Shown: positions 10,101-18,944 of the stretch, one piece after another | How the letters are laid out: the number at the start of each line of letters is the position of its first letter | Position numbering within the stretch: position 1 is the first letter of the stretch | DNA from: JAJPJX01 sp964568355 | GTDB taxonomy: Bacteria > Acidobacteriota > Terriglobia > Bryobacterales > Bryobacteraceae | DNA length: 37,245 bases | Assembly: GCA_964568355.1 (NCBI GenBank) | Contig: CAZMRK010000042.1 | Coordinates: 1 to 37,245, forward strand | Direction of reading: 5' to 3' | Notes under the pieces: model-generated | The model's database searches: none | Seen by the model: only the letters and a program-made list of their open reading frames with translations | What the model was told of the DNA's origin: nothing | Program-made: the position numbers and the translations under genes

Positions 10101-10295
10101 GTAGCCTTCCTCATTGGATTTCACATTGCGCTCGACGCCGGTATCGGCATTACGGACAGTCAATCCGGCATCCGGCACGCGCGCGCCGGTAGAATCCGAT
10201 ATCGTTCCGGCGATCTGGCCGGTCTGACCGAACGCGACTGGCATGACAGCCAGAATCCACAATAGGCCCAAGCGTCCTGGCTTGGCGTTGCTCAT
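7104..10295 (-). CDS. Oar-like TonB-dependent receptor with carboxypeptidase-regulatory N-terminus
   Basis: The protein has 1063 residues. It has a signal peptide (GLLWILAVMPVAFGQ), a carboxypeptidase-regulatory beta-sandwich (GTISDSTGARVPDAG to FVLEVGD), then a plug-like region with LPLNGRNAEDLV, GGVVNIRTRSGTN and ARNFF, and a long beta-barrel ending in FGIKVLF with the C-terminal Phe needed for outer-membrane insertion. It belongs to the Oar/CarboxypepD_reg receptor family that is strongly expanded in Acidobacteriota. Its ATG overlaps the anti-sigma stop by 4 nt (ATGA) and has GGAG at good spacing, so it is part of the operon starting at 12212. It probably both senses and imports a large ligand, possibly a glycan given the esterase downstream. 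Confidence 0.9.
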   Translation of the reverse strand: MSNAKPGRLGLLWILAVMPVAFGQTGQIAGTISDSTGARVPDAGLTVRNADTGVERNVKSNEEGYYSIPLLPPGNYGITVLKEGFKPISRSGINLKVDQTARIDFVLEVGDVTQNVSVVAETAMVTTDSGALKQVIDQRRIVDLPLNGRNAEDLVFLAAGAIRDTRTRGTYVYGSSIVPDTQTPAINGARSNGVAFRLDGANNNDNYTGISNPFPNPDALQEFSVQTNSFSAEFGNAPGGVVNIRTRSGTNALHGSAFEFLRNGALNARNFFAAAADNLKRNQFGATIGGPIVHDKVFFFGSYEGTRIRSTQGGLSQFTFTDAMRRGDFSQVSGKLIDPTTSVEFPGRQVPLSRMDPVSIKLLDYMPHAADPSGRVYYSLPSRTDYDEFLVKSDQLWHKHQIYERFFQYDLDTPSIFPNKQILTQFTDGRGIRVQTLAVNDVYTFTPTLLNNFTVTYSHNRGGSKPAAPFGVADLGAMVAQPAVPALGISISGYAGFSTTQLARVTRENYEFNDGLTWIHGKHQVLFGGTLLRLRQDIVNDFRKNASYTFTSDITGNSPANFLLGTATSFTQGGGEYKALRGWRVNFYVQENYRLSPSLTLNFGLRLDPWLPYTDELARITCVVPGSSSARYPNAPLGMLFAGDQGCPDGGTPTRFWNWAPRFGFAWSPGGHSAWSIRGGYGIFVEQPETVLYNRFVDNAPFAPTVLLSAVQLSDPYSGRVNPFPEKYGPRTPPSSETFDLPVLATTFDQSFVPQYMQNWNISVERQVGKDGVARIAYAGSKGTHLRTNIESNSALYRAGATVGDTQQRRINPQFSSVVKTLPAGNSSYNSLQASFERRFARSFSFVANYTFSKSIDYNSTNTTQGSSDVVNPFRIASNRGLSDFDVPHRFVLSGVYSLPEWTSSTPLVHHLAGGWQLSGIWSWQSGFPFGVTSGADNSRSGINQDRADYTGGPAMPSSDRSEQQMLRSYFNVAAFTSNAPGTFGSSGRNILRGPPSFNLDLSAQKYFSLTERLRMQFRAEFFNLTNTPSFGLPTANITSPSVGQILSAGDPRILQFGIKVLF

Positions 10296-11668
10296 TTCGT
10301 GCTCCTCGTTGGGCCGGACGCCTCTAGCGGAGCGGCGGCAAATTCCCGAACCAGTTCGTCCGGCGTGGTCAGTTCTCCGTCAAGCGCCGCCAAGGTAGCC
10401 AGCAAGGCCGGGAGGTCGCGCTGCGGATCAGCGGGCGGCACATCGGAATCCGCGAACAAAGCGCGTGTGAGGCGATCGACATCGACCGCCTGCTCGAACA
10501 GTTGAGGGATGCCGCTGGAGGTGGGAATCGGCATGGATGGCGATTCGGCCTGCACCAGCACTCCCGCGAGGCGGCCTCGAAACTGCTGCAGGACGCCTTG
10601 CCAGCGGGCGGCATGGTCCAGGGCCATAGCCGCCAGCAAGCGTCTGGAAGGTAAGGGCAGCCCAGCCGCGCGGTCCGGCGGAAAGGCTTCGCCAAGCCGG
10701 CGCAGCGCCCACGCATGTCGCAAGCCCGCCGACGCCAGAGAAACGGCATCGCGAGAGAACTCCAGAAATTGCGGCGCCGCTTCGGGGCGCAGCCACGGGG
10801 CCGAGCCGTTTTCGATCGCGCGCCGCGAATTGCGGACGTGTTCCACGCGCGGCGGATCTGCTGCCTCGGCGGGCGCCAGCGGCAGGTCGCGCACGGCTTC
10901 CTCGAAAGTCCGAATCTCCAGACGCAGGTGGGGTACGCGATCGAGTGCGGCGGTCAATTCCTGCCGGCGGGAGTCGCTGGCCACCAGGCCGCGCACCTGG
11001 ACGAAATCGCCGGTGGGATTGCGGACCACCTCGATCTGCTCTCCATCGCAGCTTGCGGCGCGGTGCAAGGCATACCATGCATCGACTTCCGCCGCGTCAA
11101 GCTCGGTAGCGCTGATCCGCGGCGGAGCAGGCGCGAGGAGTTTTTCCCGATGGGGGCGGGGCGGCCTGGCAGGCACAACGGCCAATTCCGGCGGAGGCGG
11201 TGGCGGGGATGCGCGCAGGCGCGCGGACTGCGAGATCTGGCGCTGAGGAGGGAACAGCGTTTCGAGCAGCTTCTGGGTCCAGATCGATGTGGCAGGTGCG
11301 GCCCAAGCGGCCAGTCCGATGAGGACGGCGGCGACGCCTGCGGAGGCATAACGGAGCAGCGGCACCAGCGGGCGAACCGGACGAGTCCCAGCGGCCCCGG
11401 CCTCCTGCCGCAGGCGAGAGGAGAAGCCCGTCCAGGCGCGCGGAGGCGAGGGGATCTCTTCTCGTATAGCTGCCCGGCGGCAATCCATGAATGCCGCAAT
11501 GGCAGCCTTGAGCTTGTCCATGCGGGTCTGGCAGGACCAACAGTGGGCGAGGTGGGCCTGCAGGCGAGCCGCCTGGCGCGAACCGATCTCGCCATCCAGG
11601 AGCGCCTGGAGTTGCTCATCCGGAATATGGGCATCCGGCTGACGCTGCCAGGGAAGGACGCTACGCAT
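10292..11668 (-). CDS. Membrane anti-sigma factor (zf-HC2) with large periplasmic domain
   Basis: The protein has 458 residues. A zinc-binding anti-sigma domain at the N-terminus carries H39-x3-C43-x2-C46. A single membrane helix lies near 104-124, followed by a Pro-rich linker and a periplasmic region. That region contains a BON-like stretch (GDFVQVRGLVASDSRRQELTAALDRVP) and a helical part with ALRRL-x3-FPP-x4-AGL at 321-337. The start overlaps the sigma gene by 8 nt and the end overlaps the receptor by 4 nt. It should hold the ECF sigma factor at the membrane until a signal arrives, perhaps from the receptor. The second cassette's protein (29698-31431) shares the same layout and motifs, so this is a real family and not low-complexity filler. 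Confidence 0.85.
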   Translation of the reverse strand: MRSVLPWQRQPDAHIPDEQLQALLDGEIGSRQAARLQAHLAHCWSCQTRMDKLKAAIAAFMDCRRAAIREEIPSPPRAWTGFSSRLRQEAGAAGTRPVRPLVPLLRYASAGVAAVLIGLAAWAAPATSIWTQKLLETLFPPQRQISQSARLRASPPPPPPELAVVPARPPRPHREKLLAPAPPRISATELDAAEVDAWYALHRAASCDGEQIEVVRNPTGDFVQVRGLVASDSRRQELTAALDRVPHLRLEIRTFEEAVRDLPLAPAEAADPPRVEHVRNSRRAIENGSAPWLRPEAAPQFLEFSRDAVSLASAGLRHAWALRRLGEAFPPDRAAGLPLPSRRLLAAMALDHAARWQGVLQQFRGRLAGVLVQAESPSMPIPTSSGIPQLFEQAVDVDRLTRALFADSDVPPADPQRDLPALLATLAALDGELTTPDELVREFAAAPLEASGPTRSTK

Positions 11669-12212
11669 GGACCGCCTCCGAGATCTTGCTGACGGCGCGA
11701 CTCACAAACGTAGCCACAGTGGAGACTCGAATGCCGAGAATCTGGGCGATTTCGCGGTATCGCAAGCCTTCCGAACGAAGCAGGAGGCACTGGCGTTCCT
11801 GCGCCGAGAGACGCCGGAGCGCCCGCCGGATGCCGCGCTCGGTCTCCGAGGCAATGGCGGACTGCTCGGGGTCGGGCCTGCGGTCGGGAAGGGCCTGGAT
11901 GGCTTCACCATCGCCGCAGGTGATGGCCGCCCGCTCACGTCCGACCGAGAGTGCCAGGTTATGGGCGACCCGGAAGATCCAGGCGCGCACGTTGGCGATG
12001 TCCTGGCCATTGTGGAGATCTCGAAAGAGGCGGAGGAAGGCTTCCTGGCTGATGTCCTCGGCCTCGGCCGCGTTGCCGACGATGTAGAAGACGTACCAGT
12101 ACACCGGCTCCCGCAGGCTTTCGAACGCCGCACTGACATGGTCTTCCAGCGCGGACGCGCGCGTGGCGCCCTCGCCGCCGGCGGTGACGATGTGTTCAAC
12201 TCGTGCCCCCAC
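11661..12212 (-). CDS. ECF-family RNA polymerase sigma factor
   Basis: The protein has 183 residues. Region 2 is seen in YWYVFYIVGNAAEAEDISQEAFLRLF and RAWIFRVAHNLAL, and region 4 in LSAQERQCLLLRSEGLRYREIAQILG, with a helix-turn-helix followed by VSTVATFVSRA. There is no sigma region 3, as expected for the extracytoplasmic-function group. The GTG at 12210-12212 is the only upstream start before an in-frame stop. It heads the operon sigma - anti-sigma - TonB receptor - esterase and is divergent from the receptor at 12533. It probably activates its own operon when the anti-sigma factor is relieved. No convincing ECF promoter was found by eye in the 320-nt intergenic region. Confidence 0.9.
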   Translation of the reverse strand: MGARVEHIVTAGGEGATRASALEDHVSAAFESLREPVYWYVFYIVGNAAEAEDISQEAFLRLFRDLHNGQDIANVRAWIFRVAHNLALSVGRERAAITCGDGEAIQALPDRRPDPEQSAIASETERGIRRALRRLSAQERQCLLLRSEGLRYREIAQILGIRVSTVATFVSRAVSKISEAVHA

Positions 12213-12469
12213 AAGCGATCCGTGCCTGCCCTTCCGGTCTTCACGAGCGAAGGCTGGCGAAAACCATCATAAAGACGCGCAGCGGCTCAATTTTACGACA
12301 CGATTTTTTGCGGGGCTGGGCGGTTCGGCCGCTGGAAACGGAAGGGCGCGCGAGCACCCGGGGGAGCAGCAAAAAACTAAGTCTGCGTACCAGCGATAGA
12401 TGCGGCGATTTGTCTCCGAGGTGCTTTTTCTCCGTTGTAGCCACACATACAAATGACAATTAAGTCCCG

Positions 12470-12499
12470 TTGACAACTTATTCTCTGCGCGGATATAAG
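12470..12499 (+). promoter_or_regulatory. Sigma70-type promoter for the receptor gene at 12533
   Basis: TTGACA (12470-12475) is a perfect -35 box. TATAAG (12494-12499) follows after 18 nt, or ATATAA after 17 nt. The start site would lie near 12506, leaving a short leader with GGAG at 12522-12525 and the GTG at 12533. The rest of the 12213-12532 region shows no recognised gene. Confidence 0.65.
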
Positions 12500-12532
12500 T
12501 ACATCAATCTTTTTGGTTAACGGAGATAAATC

Positions 12533-15500
12533 GTGTCTCGAATTTCCGGGGTTCTATCGCTATGCGTGTGCCTTTTGGGGTTATCCGGCCATCTGTCCGC
12601 GCAGGTGTTGTACGGTTCCGCGGTCGGAAAAGTGGAGGATCAGTCCGGGGCGGCAGTTGCCGGAGCCGTAATTTCGGTTTCCAGCGCGGCTACGCACCAG
12701 TCCCGCGCAACGCGGTCCGACACGGATGGCCGTTATTCGATCGTGAACGTGGTGCCGGGGCGCTATGAGCTCACCGTGATGGCGCCGGGCTTTCGCAAGT
12801 ATATCCAGACCGGCATCGAGATCACCATCAACACCGTCAGCCGGGCCGACGTGCGGCTGGAACTCGGCCAGGTGACCGAGAATGTCACCGTCGCGGCAAG
12901 CGCGGCCGTTCTGCAGACCGATAAAGCCGATGTTCATGTGGAACTGGATCAAAAGGCGGTATCCAATCTTCCGTTGGGAAATTACCGGAATTTCCAGACA
13001 TTGATCAACCTGGTTCCGGGCGCCACTCCAGGGCAGTTTCAAAATTCGATTACTTCCACGCCGGCGCGTTCGCTGACCACCAACATCAACGGCACCAATC
13101 GCAACAATAACGATACCCGCCTGGACGGCGCACTGGATATCTATCTGTGGCTGCCGCACAATACGCTGTACAATCCTCCGGCCGACACCATTGAGACGGT
13201 CAACATCGCGACCAACGCTTTCGATGCCGAACAGGGACTGGCCGGCGGCGCGGCCATCAATCTCACCACCAAGAGCGGTACTAACTCGCTGCACGGCACG
13301 GCCTTTGCTTTCCAGGACAATGCTGTAGTGCGCGCCCGAAACTTTTTTCAGGTCGGCGAAAAACCCAAGCACATTCTGAATATCGACGGCGGCACGCTGG
13401 GGGGACCGATCGTGCGGAACAAACTGTTCTTTTTCGGGGGATGGGAGGGGACGCGAGAGCGCACGGGTTTCTTCGGGCGCTACACGGTCCCGACGGCGGA
13501 TCAACGCGCAGGCGATTTCAGCGGCTATGGAGCCACCATTTACGATCCGAACACGGGCAATGCGGACGGCACCGGCCGGCAGCCCTTTGCGGGTAATATC
13601 ATTTCGCTAAACCGGCAGAGCCTGATCACTCGCAAGATGCAGGATCGCGTGCCGCTGCCCAACCTGCCTGGTACGGCGAACAATCTTTACAGCCAGGCTA
13701 CGCAGCCGATGGACCGCGACAGTTACGACGTCAAAATTAACTGGAATCGGACCAGTTCCCACACGATTTGGGGCAAGTACAGCCTCATGAATGCCGATGT
13801 GAATTGTAAGTTCGCTCTGGGAGACGGCGGCGGACCTGGTTTGTGCGCGGGTGGAGGCGGCGTCAGCGTGATGCGGGCCCAACTGGCCACTATCGGCCAT
13901 ACCTGGACGCTCTCGCCGCATTTCGTGGTGGATGGCATCATTGGATTTTCCCGCTGGGCTATGGACCTGGTGGCTCCCGACTACGGCCAGAACTGGGGAC
14001 TGGACTACCTCGGCATTCCCGGCACCAATGGTCCGGACATCCGGCAAAGCGGATTCCCGATTTTCAACTTCAACAACAGCTATACGTCCCTGGGGAGCGC
14101 CGACACGTGGAATCCGGCCTTCTATCGCGACCAGACCTACACTCACACCACCAACGTCAGTTGGACGCATGGGGGACACGATCTGCGTTTCGGCTTTGAC
14201 CTGGTGCGCCACCAGTTCAACCACTGGCAGCCCGAGATCGGCGGTGGGCCGCGAGGGATGTTCACTTTTACCGGCGGGGTCACTGCTTTGAACGGCGGCG
14301 CCAGTCCCAATCAGTTCAACTCGTACGCGGACTTCCTATTGGGACTTCCGCAGACTGTGCAGAAGAGCCTGCAGTATGAGGAGATGAATCCACGCGAGTG
14401 GCAATTCGGCTGGTATGTCCGCGACCGCTGGCAGGTCACGCGCAAGCTGACCTGGAATATCGGGCTGCGCTACGAATATTTCCCCCTGATCCGGCGAGCT
14501 TCGCGCGGCATCGAGCGCTATGACCCGTTTACCAACCAGGTGCTGATTGGAGGACGCGGCAATACACCGGACGATGTCGGCATCGAAGTGAGCAAGCGCC
14601 TTTTCGCACCGCGCGTCGGCTTTGCCTATCGTGTGCAGGACGGCACGGTGATCCGCAGCGGATATGGCATCACCTACGATCCCATGCCGTTTTCCCGGCC
14701 GCTCGAAGGCCCCTATCCTTCGACCATCAACGGCTTCTTTACGGGGTCGACCTCCTTTACGCCGTTTCAGCCGATCGAGCAGGGCATTCCACCGGTAATC
14801 GGACCGGACCTGTCGACCGGCGTGGCGACGCTGCCGCTCAATGTTGCCGACCGCAGCCCGTGGGGCGGGATGCTGCATCGCGGCTATATCCAATCATGGA
14901 ATTTCATCGTGGAGCGCCGGCTTCCGGCCCAGTTCGTTACGACGGTAGGCTACGTCGGAACCAAATCCACGCATCTGCTGGCCGATCGGGACATCAATGC
15001 GGCGCCAGCGGGCGGCGGCGTAGCCGGACAGCAGCTTTATCCGGTGCTCGGCCGGACCGCGGCCACCACGATGTGGGATGGCTGGCTGAACAGCAACTAT
15101 CATTCGCTCCAGGCTACCCTGACCCGACCGTTCACCAAGGGGATGATGTTCAAGGCAGCTTATACGTTTTCCAAGGCCATCGATCAGACCGACGAGGATG
15201 GCTGGGCTTCAGTCACGTGGAACTATCCGACGGTGCTCAACCGCAATCGCGCCCTTTCCGGGTTCGATCGCACGCATATCTTCCAGGCGGCTTATGTCGT
15301 CGAGCTGCCCTTCGGGCACGGCAAGAAACTGGCTTCGAAAGGCGTGGCCGCGGCAATCCTCGGTAACTGGCAGGCCAACGGCCTGGTCAGCGCATTTACC
15401 GGCATACCGTTTACTGTCACGGCGTCGACAGCCTCGCTGAACGCTCCGGGCAATGGACAGACCGCCGATCAGGTCACTGCGGCCGTTGCGAAACTCGGCG

Positions 15501-15823
15501 GTGTGGGACCAGGTGCGCCATTCTACGATCCCAATGCTTTTGCGCCGGTTCGCACGGCGCGCTACGGCACCAGCGGGCGCAATATCCTGCGGGCTCCCGG
15601 TGTGGTGAATACGGACCTGAGCCTGTTCCGAGCGTTCAAACTCAACGAGCGCTTCCGCCTGGAGGCCCGCGCCGAGGCGTTCAACCTAACCAATACGCCC
15701 CACTTCAGTACGCCCTCGGCGAACGTATCGGCTGGAAACTTTCTGGTGATTACCAGCGCGGCGGGGGCCACGGGCACGGGCGACGAACGCCAGTTCCGGT
15801 TCGGATTCCATCTCAGCTTCTGA
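12533..15823 (+). CDS. Oar-like TonB-dependent receptor with carboxypeptidase-regulatory N-terminus
   Basis: The protein has 1096 residues with a signal peptide ending GHLSAQ. A carboxypeptidase-regulatory domain follows (KVEDQSGAAVAGAVISV to RLELGQVTENVTV), then a plug-like segment with LPLGNYRNFQTLI, GGAAINLTTKSGTN and ARNFF, and a large barrel ending in the aromatic FRFGFHLSF. The start is GTG, supported by GGAG 7 nt upstream and the promoter at 12470-12499. It is transcribed divergently from the sigma cassette and may be a target of that sigma factor, although its visible promoter is housekeeping-type. It is a paralogue of the receptors at 7104-10295 and 26672-29701, not a close copy. Confidence 0.9.
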   Translation: MSRISGVLSLCVCLLGLSGHLSAQVLYGSAVGKVEDQSGAAVAGAVISVSSAATHQSRATRSDTDGRYSIVNVVPGRYELTVMAPGFRKYIQTGIEITINTVSRADVRLELGQVTENVTVAASAAVLQTDKADVHVELDQKAVSNLPLGNYRNFQTLINLVPGATPGQFQNSITSTPARSLTTNINGTNRNNNDTRLDGALDIYLWLPHNTLYNPPADTIETVNIATNAFDAEQGLAGGAAINLTTKSGTNSLHGTAFAFQDNAVVRARNFFQVGEKPKHILNIDGGTLGGPIVRNKLFFFGGWEGTRERTGFFGRYTVPTADQRAGDFSGYGATIYDPNTGNADGTGRQPFAGNIISLNRQSLITRKMQDRVPLPNLPGTANNLYSQATQPMDRDSYDVKINWNRTSSHTIWGKYSLMNADVNCKFALGDGGGPGLCAGGGGVSVMRAQLATIGHTWTLSPHFVVDGIIGFSRWAMDLVAPDYGQNWGLDYLGIPGTNGPDIRQSGFPIFNFNNSYTSLGSADTWNPAFYRDQTYTHTTNVSWTHGGHDLRFGFDLVRHQFNHWQPEIGGGPRGMFTFTGGVTALNGGASPNQFNSYADFLLGLPQTVQKSLQYEEMNPREWQFGWYVRDRWQVTRKLTWNIGLRYEYFPLIRRASRGIERYDPFTNQVLIGGRGNTPDDVGIEVSKRLFAPRVGFAYRVQDGTVIRSGYGITYDPMPFSRPLEGPYPSTINGFFTGSTSFTPFQPIEQGIPPVIGPDLSTGVATLPLNVADRSPWGGMLHRGYIQSWNFIVERRLPAQFVTTVGYVGTKSTHLLADRDINAAPAGGGVAGQQLYPVLGRTAATTMWDGWLNSNYHSLQATLTRPFTKGMMFKAAYTFSKAIDQTDEDGWASVTWNYPTVLNRNRALSGFDRTHIFQAAYVVELPFGHGKKLASKGVAAAILGNWQANGLVSAFTGIPFTVTASTASLNAPGNGQTADQVTAAVAKLGGVGPGAPFYDPNAFAPVRTARYGTSGRNILRAPGVVNTDLSLFRAFKLNERFRLEARAEAFNLTNTPHFSTPSANVSAGNFLVITSAAGATGTGDERQFRFGFHLSF

Positions 15824-15853
15824 GGTCGTCCGTTTCGCAATTTTCCGGCAAAG

Positions 15854-15882
15854 TTGATCTTGCCGACATATTCCCATATACT
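15854..15882 (+). promoter_or_regulatory. Candidate sigma70-type promoter for the receptor gene at 15966
   Basis: TTGATC (15854-15859) and TATACT (15877-15882) are separated by 17 nt. A start site near 15889 is expected. A further TATAAT occurs at 15890-15895 without a matching -35 box. The promoter lies in the 80-nt gap after the preceding receptor, so the two receptors are probably separate transcription units. Confidence 0.5.
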
Positions 15883-15965
15883 CGATCAGTATAATAGAGT
15901 AGATGGGAATACTGTCCATTATTTCGACCTTGTTTGTCTCCCCTTCGGCCCATGCCGGCAGGCCA

Positions 15966-18893
15966 ATGGAAGGATTTGCGCGGACCTGCGCTCTGCTTGC
16001 GGGTATTCTTTTGCTCGCTCCCCCGGGCCTTTTTGCCCAGCAGGCGACCGGCAGCCTCACGGGCACCATTCGAGAACACGATGGCTCTCCGGCTTCGGGT
16101 ATTTCGGTGCGGATTACCAATCAGGCTACCGGGGAGATGTTTGATACTCCAAGCAATGCCTCGGGTGTATTCCGGATCGCAACGTTGGCTCCGGGGAGCT
16201 ATCGAGTCCGGGTGGAGCGTCCGCAATCCGGTCTCGACTTCCAAGTCGAGATCTTGCAACCCGGCCAGGCGATCGACGTCGGCACGCTAGTTTTGCCGCA
16301 GGAGGGGACGGCATCGCCACAGCCCAGCCCGGCCACCACCGGCCAAGCCGAGTCCCAGACTGCGATTTCCCCGGTTTACGAACAGGTAACGGTGACCGCC
16401 CGCCGTGTCGAAGAAGAAGCGCAAAGCGTTCCGATTCCGATGTCGGTCGTGAGCGCTTCTTCCATTGAGAAGACGGCGGCCTTCAACGTGAACCGGTTGA
16501 AGGAACTGATCCCCACCGTGCAGTTCTACTCCTCGAATCCGCGAAACTCGGCGATCAACATCCGCGGGCTGGGTTCCCCGTTCGGACTAACGAACGACGG
16601 CATCGAGCCGGGCGTCGGCTACTATGTGGACGGCGTCTTTTACGCCCGCCCGGCGGCGGCGACCCTGGATTTTGTCGACCTGGAGCGGGTTGAGGTATTA
16701 CGCGGGCCGCAAGGAACGCTTTTTGGCAAGAATACGACTGCCGGCGCGATCAATATCACGACGCGCCGGCCTACCTTCACGCCGGAGGCCAATTTTGAGT
16801 TGAGCTACGGCAACTACGGATTCATCCAGGCGAAAGGCTCAATCAGCGGCCCGCTGACGAAGAAGTTGGCCGCACGATTGTCGTTCTCCGGAACACAGCG
16901 CGACGGCGTTCTTTACAATGTCAGGACCAAAGATGACGTGAACGATCTCAACAATGTTGGGGTGAGGGCGCAGTTCCTGTTCACCCCCAGCGACAAGCTT
17001 GTACTGCTGGTGTCGGGGGATTATACGCGTCAGAGACCCGAAGGCTACGCCCAGGTGGTCGCCGGCGTAGCACCGACTTTGCGGCCGGCGAACCGGCAGT
17101 ATCCGGGAATCGCCGCGGACCTTGGTTATCGGCCGCCGAGCTTCTATGCATTCGACCGTCTGATCGACACGGATACGCCATGGCGTTCCGACCAGGATAT
17201 GGGCGGCGCCTCGGTGGAGGCGGACTGGACGATCGGCAAGGGTCAACTGACTTCCATCACCGCATGGCGCTATTGGCTTTGGCGGCCCTCGAATGACCGT
17301 GATTTCATCGGACTTCCCGTTACCACGTCCTCGGCCGCTCCTTCCAGGCAGCGCCAGTGGACACAGGAAGTACGCTATGCCGGCGAGCTATCCTCTCGCG
17401 CAAATTATCTGCTCGGTTTTTTCCTTTTTCAGCAGAATCTCAACCCCGCTCCTTATCACAACCAGGAACAGGGCTCGGCGGCGGCGCGGTTTCTCCTCGC
17501 GCCGAGCGCACAGGCGGCAACCCCCGGTCTTTTGGATGGCTACGGCCAGAACATCAACTTCGACTTCAGAAACATCAGCGCGGCGGGATTTGGCCAGATC
17601 GAGTACTATCTGACCAAGCGCTTGCGTATCGCCCCCGGCCTTCGCATCAACTACGATCAGAAGAAATTGGACTACGACCAGCAAGTCTATGGGGGGCTGC
17701 AGACGGATAATCCCGCGCTAATCGCCCTCCAGCGATCGATTCTTTCGCCGCTGACTTACAAAGCGGATGTTGGAGATACCAACGTATCCGGTCAGGCCAC
17801 ATTGTCATACAAGGTCAGCGAGAATGTGAACGCCTATGCGACGTTCGCCACCGGCTTCAAGTCCATCGGCCTGAATCTGGGCGGCGTTCCCACCGATGCG
17901 GCGGGAATGCCGATCGTCTCGGCCGCAACGGTCAGGCCGGAGAGCGTGCGCCACTACGAGATCGGGATAAAGACCCAGCCTCTTCCCGGGCTCACCGTGA
18001 ATGCAAATGCCTTCAACACTCCGATCCGGGACTTTCAGACACAAGTGGTGAACGCGCAGGTCGGGGTGCTGCGCGGGTATCTGGCGAATGCCCGAAAGGT
18101 GCGTGTGCGCGGTATTGAACTTGACGCCAACTACCGAGTGAATGACAGCCTCACTTTGTACACGTCCGGAGCCTTTACGGATGGGCGATACATTTCTTTC
18201 CGGGATGCGCCGGCGCCGCTGGAGGATACTGGCGGACCTCAGGACAAGGACATCTCAGGCTCGGTCCTCCCCGGCATCTCGAAATGGGCCTTTTCCTTTG
18301 GGGGCGAGTACGCGAAACCGGCGAGCTTTCTTGGGCAGCGAGGAGAGTTTTTCGCGCGCGTCGACGCCAGTTGCCGCTCCTGGTTTTCCTCTAATCCATC
18401 CTTTTCCCGGTACCTCATCGTGGATGGTTACTCCCTGGTCAACCCCCGGGTCGGCTTCCGGACTCGGGAGGGCTGGGCACTTTCCGTGTGGGCTCGCAAC
18501 GTAATGAACACGAATTATTTCGAGCTGCTCTCGGCGGCACCCGGCAATTCCGGTCTTTACGTGGGACTGCCCGGGGATCCCCGAACATTCGGGGTGACAC
18601 TCAGCCGGACATTCGGCGGCAAAGCTTCCGGAACAAACCGCAGCTCCGGCGACAATGGAGATACTGGCTCCAGCCAAAATGCGGCCGCAAGGAGAGGAAC
18701 TGATCCGAAGCGGCAGGGTGCCGCCGAGAAAGCCGTCCCGCCGGAGCCGGACCCAGGGGCTGACCGGCAGCCGGCATCCGGGGGCTTGCTGGAATCCGAT
18801 GCCGCGTTCCGGACTCTGCCGGGCCGTCCCGGCCTTTGGGTCACCGGCCAAACCTTACCGGCCGGGGCGATGACGGGGAAGAGCTACTTCTGA
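15966..18893 (+). CDS. TonB-dependent receptor of classical plug/barrel type with N-terminal carboxypeptidase-regulatory domain and C-terminal tail
   Basis: From this ATG the protein has 975 residues and begins with a clean signal peptide (MEGFARTCALLAGILLLAPP to FAQ). The in-frame ATG at 15903 adds a second hydrophobic stretch and lacks a ribosome site, so I prefer 15966. After a regulatory-like beta domain there is a TonB-box-like EQVTVTARRVEEE and a full plug with INIRGLGSPFG, YYVDGVFYARP, VEVLRGPQGTLFGKNTTAGAINI. This is the receptor style common in Sphingomonads and other Proteobacteria, unlike its Oar-like neighbours. The barrel reaches a canonical end at GVTLSRTF (about 18614), but 92 further residues rich in Gly, Pro, Ala and charge follow, ending GKSYF. 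Substrate unknown. Confidence 0.85.
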   Translation: MEGFARTCALLAGILLLAPPGLFAQQATGSLTGTIREHDGSPASGISVRITNQATGEMFDTPSNASGVFRIATLAPGSYRVRVERPQSGLDFQVEILQPGQAIDVGTLVLPQEGTASPQPSPATTGQAESQTAISPVYEQVTVTARRVEEEAQSVPIPMSVVSASSIEKTAAFNVNRLKELIPTVQFYSSNPRNSAINIRGLGSPFGLTNDGIEPGVGYYVDGVFYARPAAATLDFVDLERVEVLRGPQGTLFGKNTTAGAINITTRRPTFTPEANFELSYGNYGFIQAKGSISGPLTKKLAARLSFSGTQRDGVLYNVRTKDDVNDLNNVGVRAQFLFTPSDKLVLLVSGDYTRQRPEGYAQVVAGVAPTLRPANRQYPGIAADLGYRPPSFYAFDRLIDTDTPWRSDQDMGGASVEADWTIGKGQLTSITAWRYWLWRPSNDRDFIGLPVTTSSAAPSRQRQWTQEVRYAGELSSRANYLLGFFLFQQNLNPAPYHNQEQGSAAARFLLAPSAQAATPGLLDGYGQNINFDFRNISAAGFGQIEYYLTKRLRIAPGLRINYDQKKLDYDQQVYGGLQTDNPALIALQRSILSPLTYKADVGDTNVSGQATLSYKVSENVNAYATFATGFKSIGLNLGGVPTDAAGMPIVSAATVRPESVRHYEIGIKTQPLPGLTVNANAFNTPIRDFQTQVVNAQVGVLRGYLANARKVRVRGIELDANYRVNDSLTLYTSGAFTDGRYISFRDAPAPLEDTGGPQDKDISGSVLPGISKWAFSFGGEYAKPASFLGQRGEFFARVDASCRSWFSSNPSFSRYLIVDGYSLVNPRVGFRTREGWALSVWARNVMNTNYFELLSAAPGNSGLYVGLPGDPRTFGVTLSRTFGGKASGTNRSSGDNGDTGSSQNAAARRGTDPKRQGAAEKAVPPEPDPGADRQPASGGLLESDAAFRTLPGRPGLWVTGQTLPAGAMTGKSYF

Positions 18894-18944
18894 CGTTCGC
18901 CTTCAGCGACTGCACGAAGTTTGCTGCGCAGGTTCGCCGCTAGA

